From Bacteroides caecigallinarum (lineage in GTDB: Bacteria; Bacteroidota; Bacteroidia; Bacteroidales; Bacteroidaceae): a stretch of DNA of 38,168 bases. A program made the position numbers and the translations under genes. The DNA lies in NCBI RefSeq assembly GCF_021530995.1, contig NZ_JADYTF010000020.1, positions 1 through 38,168 on the forward strand. Direction: 5' to 3'. Positions within the stretch are counted from its first letter, which is position 1. Every line of letters starts with the position of its first letter. This document shows positions 7,322-16,328 of the stretch, piece after piece. The notes below the pieces were generated by a model, which was not told the origin of the DNA, searched no databases, and was given only the letters and a program-made list of their open reading frames with translations.

Positions 7322-8833
7322 CTATCTCTTTAGGCTTTCTGTCTGTCCCTGCTGTTGCTCCATTCCCATCTCGAAGTTGCGGGATGCCGTCTCGGAGAGG
7401 ATGACCGTGTTGAGCAGTCCGGTCACGCGCATCCGCTTGGTCTCTTCGGAGAGGGAACCGTTGTTCAGCGTGACGGACAGGCGGCTGAGTTCGGCTGAGG
7501 ACAGTTCCCTTGATATTTGGGCACTTCCGTTGTCGGCATGAAGCAACGCCTTGCCGTTTTCGTTGACAGTCAGGGTGCAGCTTTTCATGCCCGGCAACAA
7601 GGGCTTGAGGTCGATTTTCCGGCTGTCCATTGCGGCGGACACCTCCGCCTTCTGCCGTTCCTCTTCTTTGTTGTCAATCTGTACAGCCAGCAGCATCAGG
7701 GAGGTAAAGGCGGTCATGGCCATCTCCACGACAGGGTCACTGCATCCGGACAGTCCCACTCCGCTGTCCTCGGACGAGAGCAGTTTTTTCATCCATCCTT
7801 CGGTGGTGAGCGGTCTGCCGTCCCTGACACTATCCGGACTCTTGTATCTGGCAAGCAGGTCACTGCCGTTATGCAGCACCTGTTGCCGGATACCGCCTTT
7901 CTGTGCGATTTCCGCCAGATACGCCGCCGGGTCGATGTCCCGCTGCGTGCCGTCCGCATAGATGTTTCTGACAGAGAAATGCAGATGCTCTCCGCCCGTC
8001 TTTCCGAGCTGTTGTCCCGCCTTGACCGTGTCACCGACCTTGACGGATACTTCGCCGAGGTGCATATAGGAGCATTGCACCTTGCTGCCGTCCTTCCGGC
8101 TGTATTCCACGGTCACGGACTGCCCGGCACCGCTGCCTTTTACCGAGATGACCTTGCCTTCGTTTTCAGTAGCGAGTACGCTGTCATCATTGCACCGGAT
8201 ATCCATTCCCTTGTGTACTTTCTCTCCGCTGTCGAAGGATTGGCTCTCCACACCGAACGGGGTGGTGACGAAAAGGAAATCCTTCCTTTCGACCGGGAAT
8301 GAATAGGTCGTATCTTCAGCTTCACCCAAAGGATTTTCTTCCAGTCCGAAACACCGTCCCTGTTCCTTCATCTCCTGCATGACCTGCCGGTCATATTCCT
8401 GCAGCCCGTTCTGTTCGATGATTTTCTGCAATTTGCCGGCATAATCGCTTCCCGTGGCATACCCGGCCTGTGCGATGCCTTCCGTCCACCCCTTGTAGTC
8501 ATCCGCTGAAAGCCCGAAACAGGCAGCATAGCGGCTGTTTTCCTTCAGAAAACGGGAGTGGTGCTCGTAGGAATCGCCCACGGAGTCATAGCTGCAGAAC
8601 TTCTCGTCCGGTCTGTCATCGGTGTACAAGGCATACCGTCCTCCCTCGGCAATCCAAGACGGCGTGGCCTTGATGCCGAAGTGGTTGTTCTCGTTCTGTG
8701 CCAGACGGCTCTGCCCGTTGCTGCTCTCCAGTATGCCCTGCGCCAGCGTCACAGAGGCGGGAATACCGTAGCGGCGCATCTGCTCCATCGCATATCCGGC
8801 GTATTCCTGTGCGTATTCTTGATTCTTGCTCAT
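7322..8833 (-). CDS. Conjugation-associated cell-wall hydrolase: GH73 glucosaminidase plus M23 peptidase
   Basis: In this 503-residue protein the first 150 residues form a glucosaminidase (GH73) domain, with the likely catalytic Glu at 36 in AQGILESSNGQSRLA and a YATGSDYAGKL block. A LytM/M23 domain follows at about 185-305, with metal ligands in VHKGMDIRC and the HxH motif in GEHLHFSV. The C-terminal 190 residues are unrelated to either and include a small hydrophobic patch. No signal peptide is visible, so export would need another route. Such fusions open peptidoglycan for conjugation machinery. It is followed at once by the 57-residue membrane protein. Confidence 0.85.
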   Translation of the reverse strand: MSKNQEYAQEYAGYAMEQMRRYGIPASVTLAQGILESSNGQSRLAQNENNHFGIKATPSWIAEGGRYALYTDDRPDEKFCSYDSVGDSYEHHSRFLKENSRYAACFGLSADDYKGWTEGIAQAGYATGSDYAGKLQKIIEQNGLQEYDRQVMQEMKEQGRCFGLEENPLGEAEDTTYSFPVERKDFLFVTTPFGVESQSFDSGEKVHKGMDIRCNDDSVLATENEGKVISVKGSGAGQSVTVEYSRKDGSKVQCSYMHLGEVSVKVGDTVKAGQQLGKTGGEHLHFSVRNIYADGTQRDIDPAAYLAEIAQKGGIRQQVLHNGSDLLARYKSPDSVRDGRPLTTEGWMKKLLSSEDSGVGLSGCSDPVVEMAMTAFTSLMLLAVQIDNKEEERQKAEVSAAMDSRKIDLKPLLPGMKSCTLTVNENGKALLHADNGSAQISRELSSAELSRLSVTLNNGSLSEETKRMRVTGLLNTVILSETASRNFEMGMEQQQGQTESLKR

Positions 8834-8846
8834 GTCATATTCTTGT

Positions 8847-10799
8847 TCATCGTTTCAATCCTGTAGTCTGTTCTTCTTCCCTCAGTTCTTGCTGCCGTTC
8901 GACCGATGACCCTGTTTCGGGGGCATTACCCTGTACCTGCCCTTGCCGCATTACATCGGAGAAAAGCGAGGCAGCCAGATGGAGCTTATATCCGTCCCTG
9001 TCCTCGGCAAGCCACATCCGTTGCCATTGTTGTTGCGTGATGCTTCTCGGCTCCAGCCTGCGTCCGTCAATGGTCGCCGCACACAGGATACCATCTTTTT
9101 TCGTCTTGAAAACGGAGACACGCTGTATCCGGCTCAGGTCTGCATCATCCGCCCCACAACTGAACAGGTCAACTTTCAGGTCGGGTTTCGTCTCTGCAAG
9201 GGCGTAATACTTGTGTGCCAGCTCCATGCGAACCTTATCAATGTTGTCCATTGCCTGCTTGAGCGTGGAGAAGAACCGGTTCACATCCTCCTTGTCAGGA
9301 TAGACGCTGTAGCCGCTTTCGTTCTCCGGTTTGATGTAGAGTGCCCAGCGGTTCTTGTCGTCCTGTATCATCTGCACCCGGTCGAAGCCGACCTCGCAAG
9401 CCTGTTTCACCGCAGGAGCCACATCAAGCGTGGAAAGTTCCTGTATATCCCAGTTCTTCAAGCGGGCCAAAGCAACTTCTTTCCCGGAGAAATAGCTGTC
9501 ATCAGGTCTGAATCCCATTGCCCCATCCGGATTGAAGAACTTTATCTGTTCGAATCCCTCTTTCTGCAAGGCCCGTTCGATGCGTGCCTTGTTCATGCCC
9601 GGAATTTCATTGTCCACTTCCAATGACGCGCCGGCAGGCAGAATCACATCCGCAGACTTCGAGGCTTTGTCCCTTACCACGACAATGGTCTTTTTGTCTT
9701 TGTCCGGGTGGCGGGCTATCTCGTCTGCAATGGCATGGTGTTTCGGGAGCTGTTCCCTCATGCCGGTTGTCTGTCTCCGATTACACAGGGTGGCGTATTC
9801 GATTTTCTCGCCGCGTTCCGCCTTGCGGATTACTTCGAGGGCGTTGTTCACATCGCTTTCGAGAGCGGCCATCATGAGCGGGTTCTCACGCAGCTCCCGG
9901 TTCCAGTAATCCACTGTCTTCAGGCTCTCTTCCGACAACCTTGCGGGCAGGCCGAGCTCCAGCATCTTGATTCCGGAAGCCACTTCCACGACAAGCCTTT
10001 CCTGCTTCAGCGCATCTTCCGAGGGTGCCATGCCGTTCTTCATCACCATGCCTTCACGGGCAAGGCGTTGCTGATGCCCGGTGGCACTGACTATCTGCCG
10101 CAGGGTCTCCTGCATATAGTCATGGTAATGGTCGAAATCCCGTTGCCGGGGCATATAGACGGCATCCCTGTCCGTCTCGTAATGGGGCATCCCGCTTCCG
10201 TCATAGCGGACAGGCACGAGGTTGTCTTTCATTTTCAGCAGAAAGTCATTGAACCGGATATGCAGTTTGCGGTCATCGGCTTCCGTATGGCCTTTGTCTG
10301 CGGCATTTCCGTATTGCTCCAATGCAGCCTCGTAGGATTCCCGGTCAATATCGGGCAGCGTGGTCTGGTCGATATTGAAAAGGGTGCGTATCTCCCGGTT
10401 ATGCACGCCCTTGTAATGTTTCCTGTCCTGTGCGTCCAGTCCGAGATAGGCCGTGCGGCTGATAATCTCCTCCGGATTGTTCCGGTTGACATACTTGTTC
10501 CAGTTGTAGAAAAGGAAAGGCACGCCACGCTCATGTTCCCGGACGGATGCGCCCATTGCCTTGGCTTCGTTGAAAAGGGTGAACAGGTTCGTCCTGCATC
10601 CGTTCCTGTCCGAATGGAGGGCCATGAACAGCCCGTTGAAGGGACTGACGGACACACCGCGCGGATAGAATTTCGGATAGCCCTTGCCGGAGGCATTCAG
10701 CCAGTATCCGTTTGCACTTGAGGCACCGTTCAAGGCTTCGGAGAGCAGTTCTGTCTGCTTCTTCTCTGCATTTTTCTCTATGGGTGATTTCTCTTTCAT
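8847..10799 (-). CDS. ArdC-like N-terminal domain protein without zincin motif
   Basis: This 650-residue protein has an ArdC/DUF1738-like N-terminal region (NGYWLNASGKGYPKFYPRG and NEAKAMGASVREHERG), a pattern of ssDNA-binding proteins on conjugative elements. No HExxH is found, so the peptidase half of ArdC is missing. The middle and C-terminal parts contain helix-rich segments and a repeat-like KFFNPDGAMGFRPDDSYF region seen in DUF3945-type proteins, but I cannot assign domains with certainty. It lies in the same operon as the full ArdC and SSB-like genes, so a role in protecting or processing entering DNA is a reasonable inference. Confidence 0.65.
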   Translation of the reverse strand: MKEKSPIEKNAEKKQTELLSEALNGASSANGYWLNASGKGYPKFYPRGVSVSPFNGLFMALHSDRNGCRTNLFTLFNEAKAMGASVREHERGVPFLFYNWNKYVNRNNPEEIISRTAYLGLDAQDRKHYKGVHNREIRTLFNIDQTTLPDIDRESYEAALEQYGNAADKGHTEADDRKLHIRFNDFLLKMKDNLVPVRYDGSGMPHYETDRDAVYMPRQRDFDHYHDYMQETLRQIVSATGHQQRLAREGMVMKNGMAPSEDALKQERLVVEVASGIKMLELGLPARLSEESLKTVDYWNRELRENPLMMAALESDVNNALEVIRKAERGEKIEYATLCNRRQTTGMREQLPKHHAIADEIARHPDKDKKTIVVVRDKASKSADVILPAGASLEVDNEIPGMNKARIERALQKEGFEQIKFFNPDGAMGFRPDDSYFSGKEVALARLKNWDIQELSTLDVAPAVKQACEVGFDRVQMIQDDKNRWALYIKPENESGYSVYPDKEDVNRFFSTLKQAMDNIDKVRMELAHKYYALAETKPDLKVDLFSCGADDADLSRIQRVSVFKTKKDGILCAATIDGRRLEPRSITQQQWQRMWLAEDRDGYKLHLAASLFSDVMRQGQVQGNAPETGSSVERQQELREEEQTTGLKR

Positions 10800-10823
10800 A
10801 TTCGTATGCTGCTTGATGTCGGA

Positions 10824-12611
10824 TTATTGAATGCCTCGTGTCCGCACGACGGTCTCCTGACGGCTGTTGTCGTAGTTCTGCGATGCCAGTGCGTTCAGGC
10901 GGTCGCTTTGGGCAAGCACGGCGTTGGCCAGCGTGTTCAGCGGCAACGCCCCGGCTTTGTACGCATCCGCTACTGTCGGACTGAGCTGCACGGTGCAGGG
11001 AATATGGTCTATCGTGGCGACCAGCGTGCATCCTTGCAGCACGGGATTGGCAATGCGGGGACTGAGCGGTTCATCGGGATACTGCCTGTACCGTGTTTCT
11101 CCGCCACCGGCGGTCAGTCCTCCCGACCGCTTGCGTTCCAGGGCTTCGTGTCCTGCCTTGTTCAGCAGGTTCGCTCCGCCCAGCCCGACAAGGAGCATCT
11201 TCAGCAACGGATTTCGGACGAACAGGCCCGCAACGATGCTCGCCATCGGCAGCAGGTTGTCCTTCAGGCGCAGGGATTGTGTCTTTCCCGTAAATGCGCC
11301 CAGCAGGATATCCGGAAGCATGGCGATGACATAGCCGAGATTGCCGGTAATGTCATTCAGCCCGTCCAGTCCCATTGACCTCACCAGCCCGTCCCAGCCG
11401 TCTTCGTTGGTCTGGACGGCTTGTGCCTGCGGGCTTTCCTGCCCGATGGTGGCAGTCGCATCACCGCCTATATTGTGGTCTTGTGATTCCGTTTCACTTT
11501 CTTCCCTCTGTTCACTTTCCTGTAATGTTTGTACTTCTTCGGCCACCTCCTGCCTTTCCATGTCACGCAGGTAGGCTTCCTCCTGACCGGGAGCGATGAC
11601 CAGCGGCACATCCTTGTATCTTTCTTCCCGCTCGTTTCCTCCAAAATCCGGCCACCACTGCGTGTTCTCTGTTTTCATCCATTCCGTAAAGTCGAATCCG
11701 CCTACAGGTATCTTCTTGTGCAGTTGGCTGTTGGCTTCGGAAATGGTTCCGTTCTCTTGGGAAGGGATGGCGGCGGATTCCTGCCGGAAAGAGGCAAAGA
11801 CATCACTGTCGCTGCCGAACAAGCCCTTGCTGATGCACGCTTCTACTGTAGGGACTTCCGGATTATCCGTTTCGAGGTGTCCGGCGACGGCGGAGATGGC
11901 GGCGTCCGCTCCGATGAACTTGGCGAATGTCGCCCATGAGCCTGCACCGCCCAGCATGACGGCATCGGCCGATGCCCCCAATGCCCAACCCACGCCTTTC
12001 TCCACTTTGCTTGGCCTGTAGGCGGCCTCTCCACGGGCTTCTATCTCCTCGGCAAGCGGCGAGCGGCCCAATACCTGCGGCAGTCCCAGCAGGCTCGACT
12101 CCGCAGCCTTGCGGATGATATATTCTGCAGAGGACTTGGGCATCCGTTCCTTGACCAGCCTGTCAATCATCAGTTGCTCCACGCGGTAGTCCACATAGGC
12201 ATAGGCAAGGTCGCATCCCAGTTTTTCCGACAGTTCGTCATAACGCTCCCTGCCGACTTCCTGTACGGCGGCATCGCGCCATTGTCCGGCGATATAGGCA
12301 ATGTCCTGCTGCATATCTTCGGACGAGACGATTTTCTCCCGGCACATCGCGATGTAGTCCTCGGTGGTTTTCGAGTTCCATTCTCCCGTGACCTTAAGGG
12401 TCTGGTACGGATCGCCGAGCGGCTGTCCCGCCGTTGCCATCATGCTGAGTATGCCGCCGAGGGAGGTGGAATATTCCATCATCTCCTCGCCCTGCTTCTC
12501 GTTCAGGTACGCCTGCGTCTGTTTCATGACAGGGGCTATGTGGCAGACGAAATAATTGTCCATGAGGGCTTCCGTCTCCGCAAACTGTCTGCTGTGCTTT
12601 ATTCCTTCCAT
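10824..12611 (-). CDS. Conjugative-element protein with hydrophobic C-terminal region, unknown function
   Basis: This 595-residue protein has no recognised family. The first 200 residues are helical, the middle has an acidic glutamine/glutamate-rich linker (about 355-390) and residues about 420-490 contain two or three hydrophobic stretches (IAMLPDILLGAF, LPMASIVAGLFV, LLKMLLVGLGG) that may associate with the membrane. The C-terminus carries a beta-rich 100-residue module. It follows the split M23-like gene by seven bases. It is probably an ICE-specific structural or mating-related protein. Confidence 0.55.
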   Translation of the reverse strand: MEGIKHSRQFAETEALMDNYFVCHIAPVMKQTQAYLNEKQGEEMMEYSTSLGGILSMMATAGQPLGDPYQTLKVTGEWNSKTTEDYIAMCREKIVSSEDMQQDIAYIAGQWRDAAVQEVGRERYDELSEKLGCDLAYAYVDYRVEQLMIDRLVKERMPKSSAEYIIRKAAESSLLGLPQVLGRSPLAEEIEARGEAAYRPSKVEKGVGWALGASADAVMLGGAGSWATFAKFIGADAAISAVAGHLETDNPEVPTVEACISKGLFGSDSDVFASFRQESAAIPSQENGTISEANSQLHKKIPVGGFDFTEWMKTENTQWWPDFGGNEREERYKDVPLVIAPGQEEAYLRDMERQEVAEEVQTLQESEQREESETESQDHNIGGDATATIGQESPQAQAVQTNEDGWDGLVRSMGLDGLNDITGNLGYVIAMLPDILLGAFTGKTQSLRLKDNLLPMASIVAGLFVRNPLLKMLLVGLGGANLLNKAGHEALERKRSGGLTAGGGETRYRQYPDEPLSPRIANPVLQGCTLVATIDHIPCTVQLSPTVADAYKAGALPLNTLANAVLAQSDRLNALASQNYDNSRQETVVRTRGIQ

Positions 12612-12618
12612 TATATTG

Positions 12619-12957
12619 TCATATCATGTTCACCTGTTTCAGTAACTGTTCCTTTGTCTGCTCGATGGCGTTGTGGTACACCTCCATCTGCTTGGGAAAA
12701 AACTCTTCGAGCCATGCGTCCTTCCCGATGCGGTCGTGTATAAAGTCCACGGCCTGCATCCGCTCTATCTCCACGGAGGCTTCGCCTTCCTCCCGGTTGT
12801 TGAACCAGGCTTTCGTCCACCACCGCAGACCTGCCCGGTCGGGATAGACGGTAACGATCCTTGGTATGTCGAAGCTCTGGATGTCGATGTCAAGTTCCGC
12901 CAGCGGGTCGATGATGCCGCTGGAGGCTACTGCTTCGGCATGAAGTTTTTTTTTAAG
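12619..12957 (-). pseudogene. 3' part of the split M23-like gene (-1 frame)
   Basis: This frame continues the upstream M23-like protein after a run of nine A residues (plus positions 12946-12954) and reads LHAEAVASSGIIDPLAELDI through to QLLKQVNMI, about 111 residues. It has no plausible start of its own: the only upstream ATG is buried in the other gene's coding sequence, and the next is far inside. Codon use and helix content look like a real protein. It is either the product of -1 slippage or the remains of a frameshift mutation or sequencing error. Confidence 0.7.
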
Positions 12958-13751
12958 TCTCCGCCCATCGTGGAGAGGTACACCCCGTGCCGCAGGGCGA
13001 GGTAGTTCAGGAAGTCCGCTATCAGCAGGTTCTGCACCTTGCACACCAGAGGCAGGGCTTTCTGTCCCAGTCCGAGCGGATTTGCCATGCTCGGCATCCG
13101 TTCATAGAAATACTCCTTCATCGCGCCTGTCGTGAAGATGTTGCGCAGCGACTGCTCCGTGTGTTCCGGAACTACATATCTCCCCAGCCGAAGGTCATCC
13201 ATGTAGAGCGGCAGGAAACGGAACATCAGCCGTTCTATTTCCTCCCTGTCCTGCTCGTAATCGGTCTCCGGTGCGGTATCGTAAAAGCCGCCGGAACTGT
13301 CGCCACCCGCCTCTTGCATCGCCTTGATATTGCCGTACAGCATGGCAAGGAACTCCAGCGGATCCATCTCTTCCCCCTTGAACCTGACCCCGATATGCAG
13401 CAGGTCTCCGCTCATCGCCACGGTCTGCCCGGCTTTCACCTGCCTGCCGAACTGGGCGAACACATTAGCAAGATGTCCGTATGTCACCTCATACTGTCCG
13501 TAGCGGATGGTCTGGCAGATGCCGTGCGCAGGGTCGTTGCATACGTCCGACACGACACCGCTGGCAACGGCGGACAGCATGTACCGCCGCACGCTGAAGT
13601 CGATACCGTGATGGAAAAACTTCACGCCGCTCTCCGGGTGGGTCTGCTCGCCGTAGCCGAGCGACATGGACACATCCTTGCCGGAGGGTTCCGCGAACGG
13701 CATACAGTAACCGCTGTCGGAGGGGAGTATCATTTCTTCTGTATATTTCAT
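12927..13751 (-). CDS. M23-like peptidase domain protein, 5' part of a frameshifted gene
   Basis: The 274-residue frame has an M23-type core: metal-binding HHGIDFS, a YGHL block and a final LLHIGVRF. In that last motif the usual first His of HxH is Leu, so the catalytic His is missing while the likely metal ligands remain; the enzyme may be inactive or scaffold-like. The frame ends seven codons after a nine-A run, in the tail KKNFMPKQ. The -1 frame continues for 111 more residues, giving an expected full product near 376 residues. The motif A-AAA-AAC is a classical -1 slippery heptamer. There is no signal peptide. Confidence 0.7.
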   Translation of the reverse strand: MKYTEEMILPSDSGYCMPFAEPSGKDVSMSLGYGEQTHPESGVKFFHHGIDFSVRRYMLSAVASGVVSDVCNDPAHGICQTIRYGQYEVTYGHLANVFAQFGRQVKAGQTVAMSGDLLHIGVRFKGEEMDPLEFLAMLYGNIKAMQEAGGDSSGGFYDTAPETDYEQDREEIERLMFRFLPLYMDDLRLGRYVVPEHTEQSLRNIFTTGAMKEYFYERMPSMANPLGLGQKALPLVCKVQNLLIADFLNYLALRHGVYLSTMGGDLKKNFMPKQ

Positions 13752-13771
13752 TTTCTTCTATGTTTGATGTC

Positions 13772-14440
13772 CTATCTTCTCATGCCTCCGCCCTGCGTCT
13801 GTCCTTCTTCGGCGGAAAGATCCGGTGCAGGATTCCTGCGGACGGTTTCCGGGGTTTCCGTGCGGACAAGCCCGGCATTGTTGCCGATGAGCATCATGCC
13901 CAGGAACAGGCCCGCTATCTTGCCGAGCCATCCGGTACGTCCGAATACCAGAAAAGCGGCGGCGACAAGCCCCGCTATGCTCAACCCGGACACGTTGCCA
14001 CGCCCGAGGTTACGGAAGAAGCCGCCGAGCATGTCTCCAAGTCCGCCTCCAGTAGCCTGTCCCATGAAGTTCGACACTCCGTTCAGGCTGGAGCCGATGC
14101 TTTCCGCCGCACCGCTCACCGCATCGACTGCTTCTCCGGCCTTGCCTTTCAGTTCCCTTATGTTTTCTGTCGAGCCTGCAAGGGCATCTGTGGCCGACTC
14201 ACCGATGACGGCATCGCCCACAATCCTCGCCACGCTCTTGTCCGTGGTCAGTTTCTCCCATGCCACATAACCTGCCGCGCTTCCTACTGCGGCGGTCTTC
14301 ATTGCCTGTCCCGCGCCGCGCAAGGTCTGCGAGGGATGCAGGACGGCCTGTCCAGCACTCCTCCCGGTGGCGGCGGCTGCGTGACCGGCACCTTTGGCGG
14401 CCTTGCCGCCGTATTTCAACAATGTATTCCAGAATCCCAT
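13772..14440 (-). CDS. Gly/Ala-rich membrane protein of the conjugation operon
   Basis: This 222-residue protein starts MGFWNTLLKYGGKAAKGAGH. It has a long glycine- and alanine-rich amphipathic first half and two adjacent hydrophobic segments near 152-188 (LSIAGLVAAAFLVFG and IAGLFLGMMLIG). The tail is polar. No known family. It precedes the split M23-like gene by 20 bases. A membrane-inserting or pore-like role is suggested only by composition. Confidence 0.55.
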   Translation of the reverse strand: MGFWNTLLKYGGKAAKGAGHAAAATGRSAGQAVLHPSQTLRGAGQAMKTAAVGSAAGYVAWEKLTTDKSVARIVGDAVIGESATDALAGSTENIRELKGKAGEAVDAVSGAAESIGSSLNGVSNFMGQATGGGLGDMLGGFFRNLGRGNVSGLSIAGLVAAAFLVFGRTGWLGKIAGLFLGMMLIGNNAGLVRTETPETVRRNPAPDLSAEEGQTQGGGMRR

Positions 14441-14451
14441 ATCCTTATTTT

Positions 14452-15141
14452 TTATGGTCTCACATTCCTCCCGTTCTGCCGCCAGCGGCGTTTGGCGTTC
14501 TCCACGATGTCACGCTTGTCCGCCACGGGGACCGAGCCGCCGTCAATCTCTATCCAGACATCGCCCATCGTGGTGTACTTCACCGCTATGGTCAGCCGTT
14601 GCAGTTTCTTGTTCATCATCTTGAGCTTCGGTCGTATGCCGAACACGACCTCCATCCGTTCCTGCTCCGTCATCTTGTTGTCTGACAGGCAGGCTGTCCG
14701 GATGTCGTTCACGATTTCCACGCTGCCGAGTATCAGCTCACGGTATATCTTGTTCCGGCGTGACGACAGGGCGACGGCAAGGGCGTTGGACGGGTGCCTT
14801 GAAAGCTGCTGCGTGAAATCACCCATGTTGTCCGCCAGCTGCGCTATCTCATGGTAGAAGCCGTAGGTCTGTGCGGCATAGCATACGATCGAGCGGAACG
14901 AGTCCAGATAATCGTTGAACTCCCTCTGCAGGTCGGTGGTGGCCTCTATTTCCTCTTTCGTCCAGATGTGGCCGGTGGTCTGCATCAGCATCACCTTTTC
15001 CTGGCTTTTCAGCTCCTTCTGCGCCTTGTCGGTATAGAGCAGGATCATGCCCGCCAGAACGGGGTCGTTCTGCGCCCGGAGTTCCGATGTCACGAAGCAC
15101 AGCAGAGGAATGAATATCAATGTCATGGTCAGCCTGTTCAT
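14452..15141 (-). CDS. Exported conjugation-operon protein, paralogue B
   Basis: The preferred start is the ATG at 15141, giving MNRLTMTLIFIPLLCFVTSE with a signal peptide ending near LRAQ. A longer frame from 15177 would lack a clean signal. The 229-residue protein is mostly helical. Its C-terminal block (TIAVKYTTMGDVWIEIDGG and ENAKRRWRQNG) matches the end of the gene just upstream (LSIRYYTLSDVWNNV and ALTRWRRAA), so the two are paralogues. They may form a periplasmic part of the transfer apparatus, similar in place to the exported TraI/TraF-type proteins of Bacteroides elements, but I do not identify a known Tra protein. Confidence 0.6.
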   Translation of the reverse strand: MNRLTMTLIFIPLLCFVTSELRAQNDPVLAGMILLYTDKAQKELKSQEKVMLMQTTGHIWTKEEIEATTDLQREFNDYLDSFRSIVCYAAQTYGFYHEIAQLADNMGDFTQQLSRHPSNALAVALSSRRNKIYRELILGSVEIVNDIRTACLSDNKMTEQERMEVVFGIRPKLKMMNKKLQRLTIAVKYTTMGDVWIEIDGGSVPVADKRDIVENAKRRWRQNGRNVRP

Positions 15142-15154
15142 GCTCCTCCTTTCT

Positions 15155-15850
15155 TTAATGTGCGAGGGCGGCAGCACGCCGCCACCGGGTCAGGGCCAGC
15201 TGTGCCACTTCTCCGTTGCTGCGGTCGATCATGCCTGCCGTCACATTGTTCCATACATCGCTCAGCGTATAGTACCGTATGCTCAGGTAGAGCAGGTGCA
15301 GTTTCCGGCTGAAAGACGACAGTCTGTCGTTCAAAGCCCACAGGGTCTGGCTCCGTTCCGCGCCTGTCAGCATGTTCTCCTTTCCGCCCTTGGCCACGGC
15401 ATCATTCAACAGCGAGAAAACGGATACCAGTTCCGTCGCCGTCTCGATATAGAGGTTGTTCATGCTCATGCCGGCGATGATGCCCTGCGGGTTGTCCTTG
15501 ATGGCCTTGCCCAACTTGCCGAGGGTAAGGAATATCCTCACACCGTCATTGTACAGGTGCGTGCAGGCTTTCAGCGACGAGGCATAGCCGCTGGCCGTCT
15601 TCAGGTAGCTGTTGTATTCCTTCTCCCACTGGTGTATCCGGTTGAACTCTGCGGCGATGCTGTTCTGCAGTACCGCCGTCTGTGTCTGTCCCTTTATCTG
15701 TTTGTCAATCTGACTGTTTATAAGTTCGTTGCCTTCCGCAAGGGCCACCCATTCCAAAGGGTTGGAGGCCGCTATCTGCGCCTGCGCGAGCTGCGGCAGC
15801 AGGATGGCGGAAACGGCGGCAAGGCAGATGCTAATGATTCGTGATCTCAT
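15155..15850 (-). CDS. Exported conjugation-operon protein, paralogue A
   Basis: The 231-residue protein begins MRSRIISICLAAVSAILLPQ, followed by LAQAQ, a clear signal peptide. The mature part is helical with a coiled-coil-like stretch near residues 45-90. The last 60 residues resemble the end of the next gene (SDVW and RWRR motifs), pointing to an old tandem duplication. Its start overlaps the preceding PH-domain gene by 20 bases, so it is translationally coupled. No known family is recognised. Confidence 0.6.
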   Translation of the reverse strand: MRSRIISICLAAVSAILLPQLAQAQIAASNPLEWVALAEGNELINSQIDKQIKGQTQTAVLQNSIAAEFNRIHQWEKEYNSYLKTASGYASSLKACTHLYNDGVRIFLTLGKLGKAIKDNPQGIIAGMSMNNLYIETATELVSVFSLLNDAVAKGGKENMLTGAERSQTLWALNDRLSSFSRKLHLLYLSIRYYTLSDVWNNVTAGMIDRSNGEVAQLALTRWRRAAALAH

Positions 15851-16328
15851 ATATTCCCTTTTTTCGTTTGTTGTATTCCACCCGTCCCCGGATAAGAGGC
15901 ACGATGTCGTTTTTCCCTCTCATTCCCGTCAGGTCGAGCCGTGGCGTGTTCCGGTCGGTCGAGAAGATGCGCACCGTTTTCAGTCCGCAGAGCTGCTGCA
16001 TCAGGCTCTGGTGTTCCTGAAAGTCCACGACACGGTAGAGTTCCATGTAGTCCACCTTGCGGACAAGCACGCCCCGTTCGCAGACAAGCTGCTCGGTGCC
16101 GATGCGGAAGCGGATCCTGCACAGGTAGATGAACCGGTAGAGCAGGACAAGCATTAGGCAGAGGAAGACGGCGACACCGACAACCGGGTATGGCACACCC
16201 TCCATGCCGCCGTAGATGCCTCCGGCACAACAGACGACAAGGGAGGGCAGATTGTCGATGACGAACTGCATCCTGTGCGGTCTCAACTCAAGACCCTCCG
16301 GCTGTGATAGGGACGATGTGGCTCTCAT
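15831..16328 (-). CDS. Membrane protein with bacterial PH-like domain
   Basis: This 165-residue protein has two hydrophobic segments at about 27-45 and 47-70 (VGVAVFLCLMLVLLYRFIYL), followed by a YdbS/YdbT-type PH domain at about 75-150 (GVLVRKVDYMELYRVVDFQE; VRIFSTDRNTPRLDLTGMRG). Such proteins anchor a PH fold at the inner membrane; their role is unclear. The ATG overlaps the TGA of the primase gene (ATGA). Confidence 0.7.
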   Translation of the reverse strand: MRATSSLSQPEGLELRPHRMQFVIDNLPSLVVCCAGGIYGGMEGVPYPVVGVAVFLCLMLVLLYRFIYLCRIRFRIGTEQLVCERGVLVRKVDYMELYRVVDFQEHQSLMQQLCGLKTVRIFSTDRNTPRLDLTGMRGKNDIVPLIRGRVEYNKRKKGIYEITNH

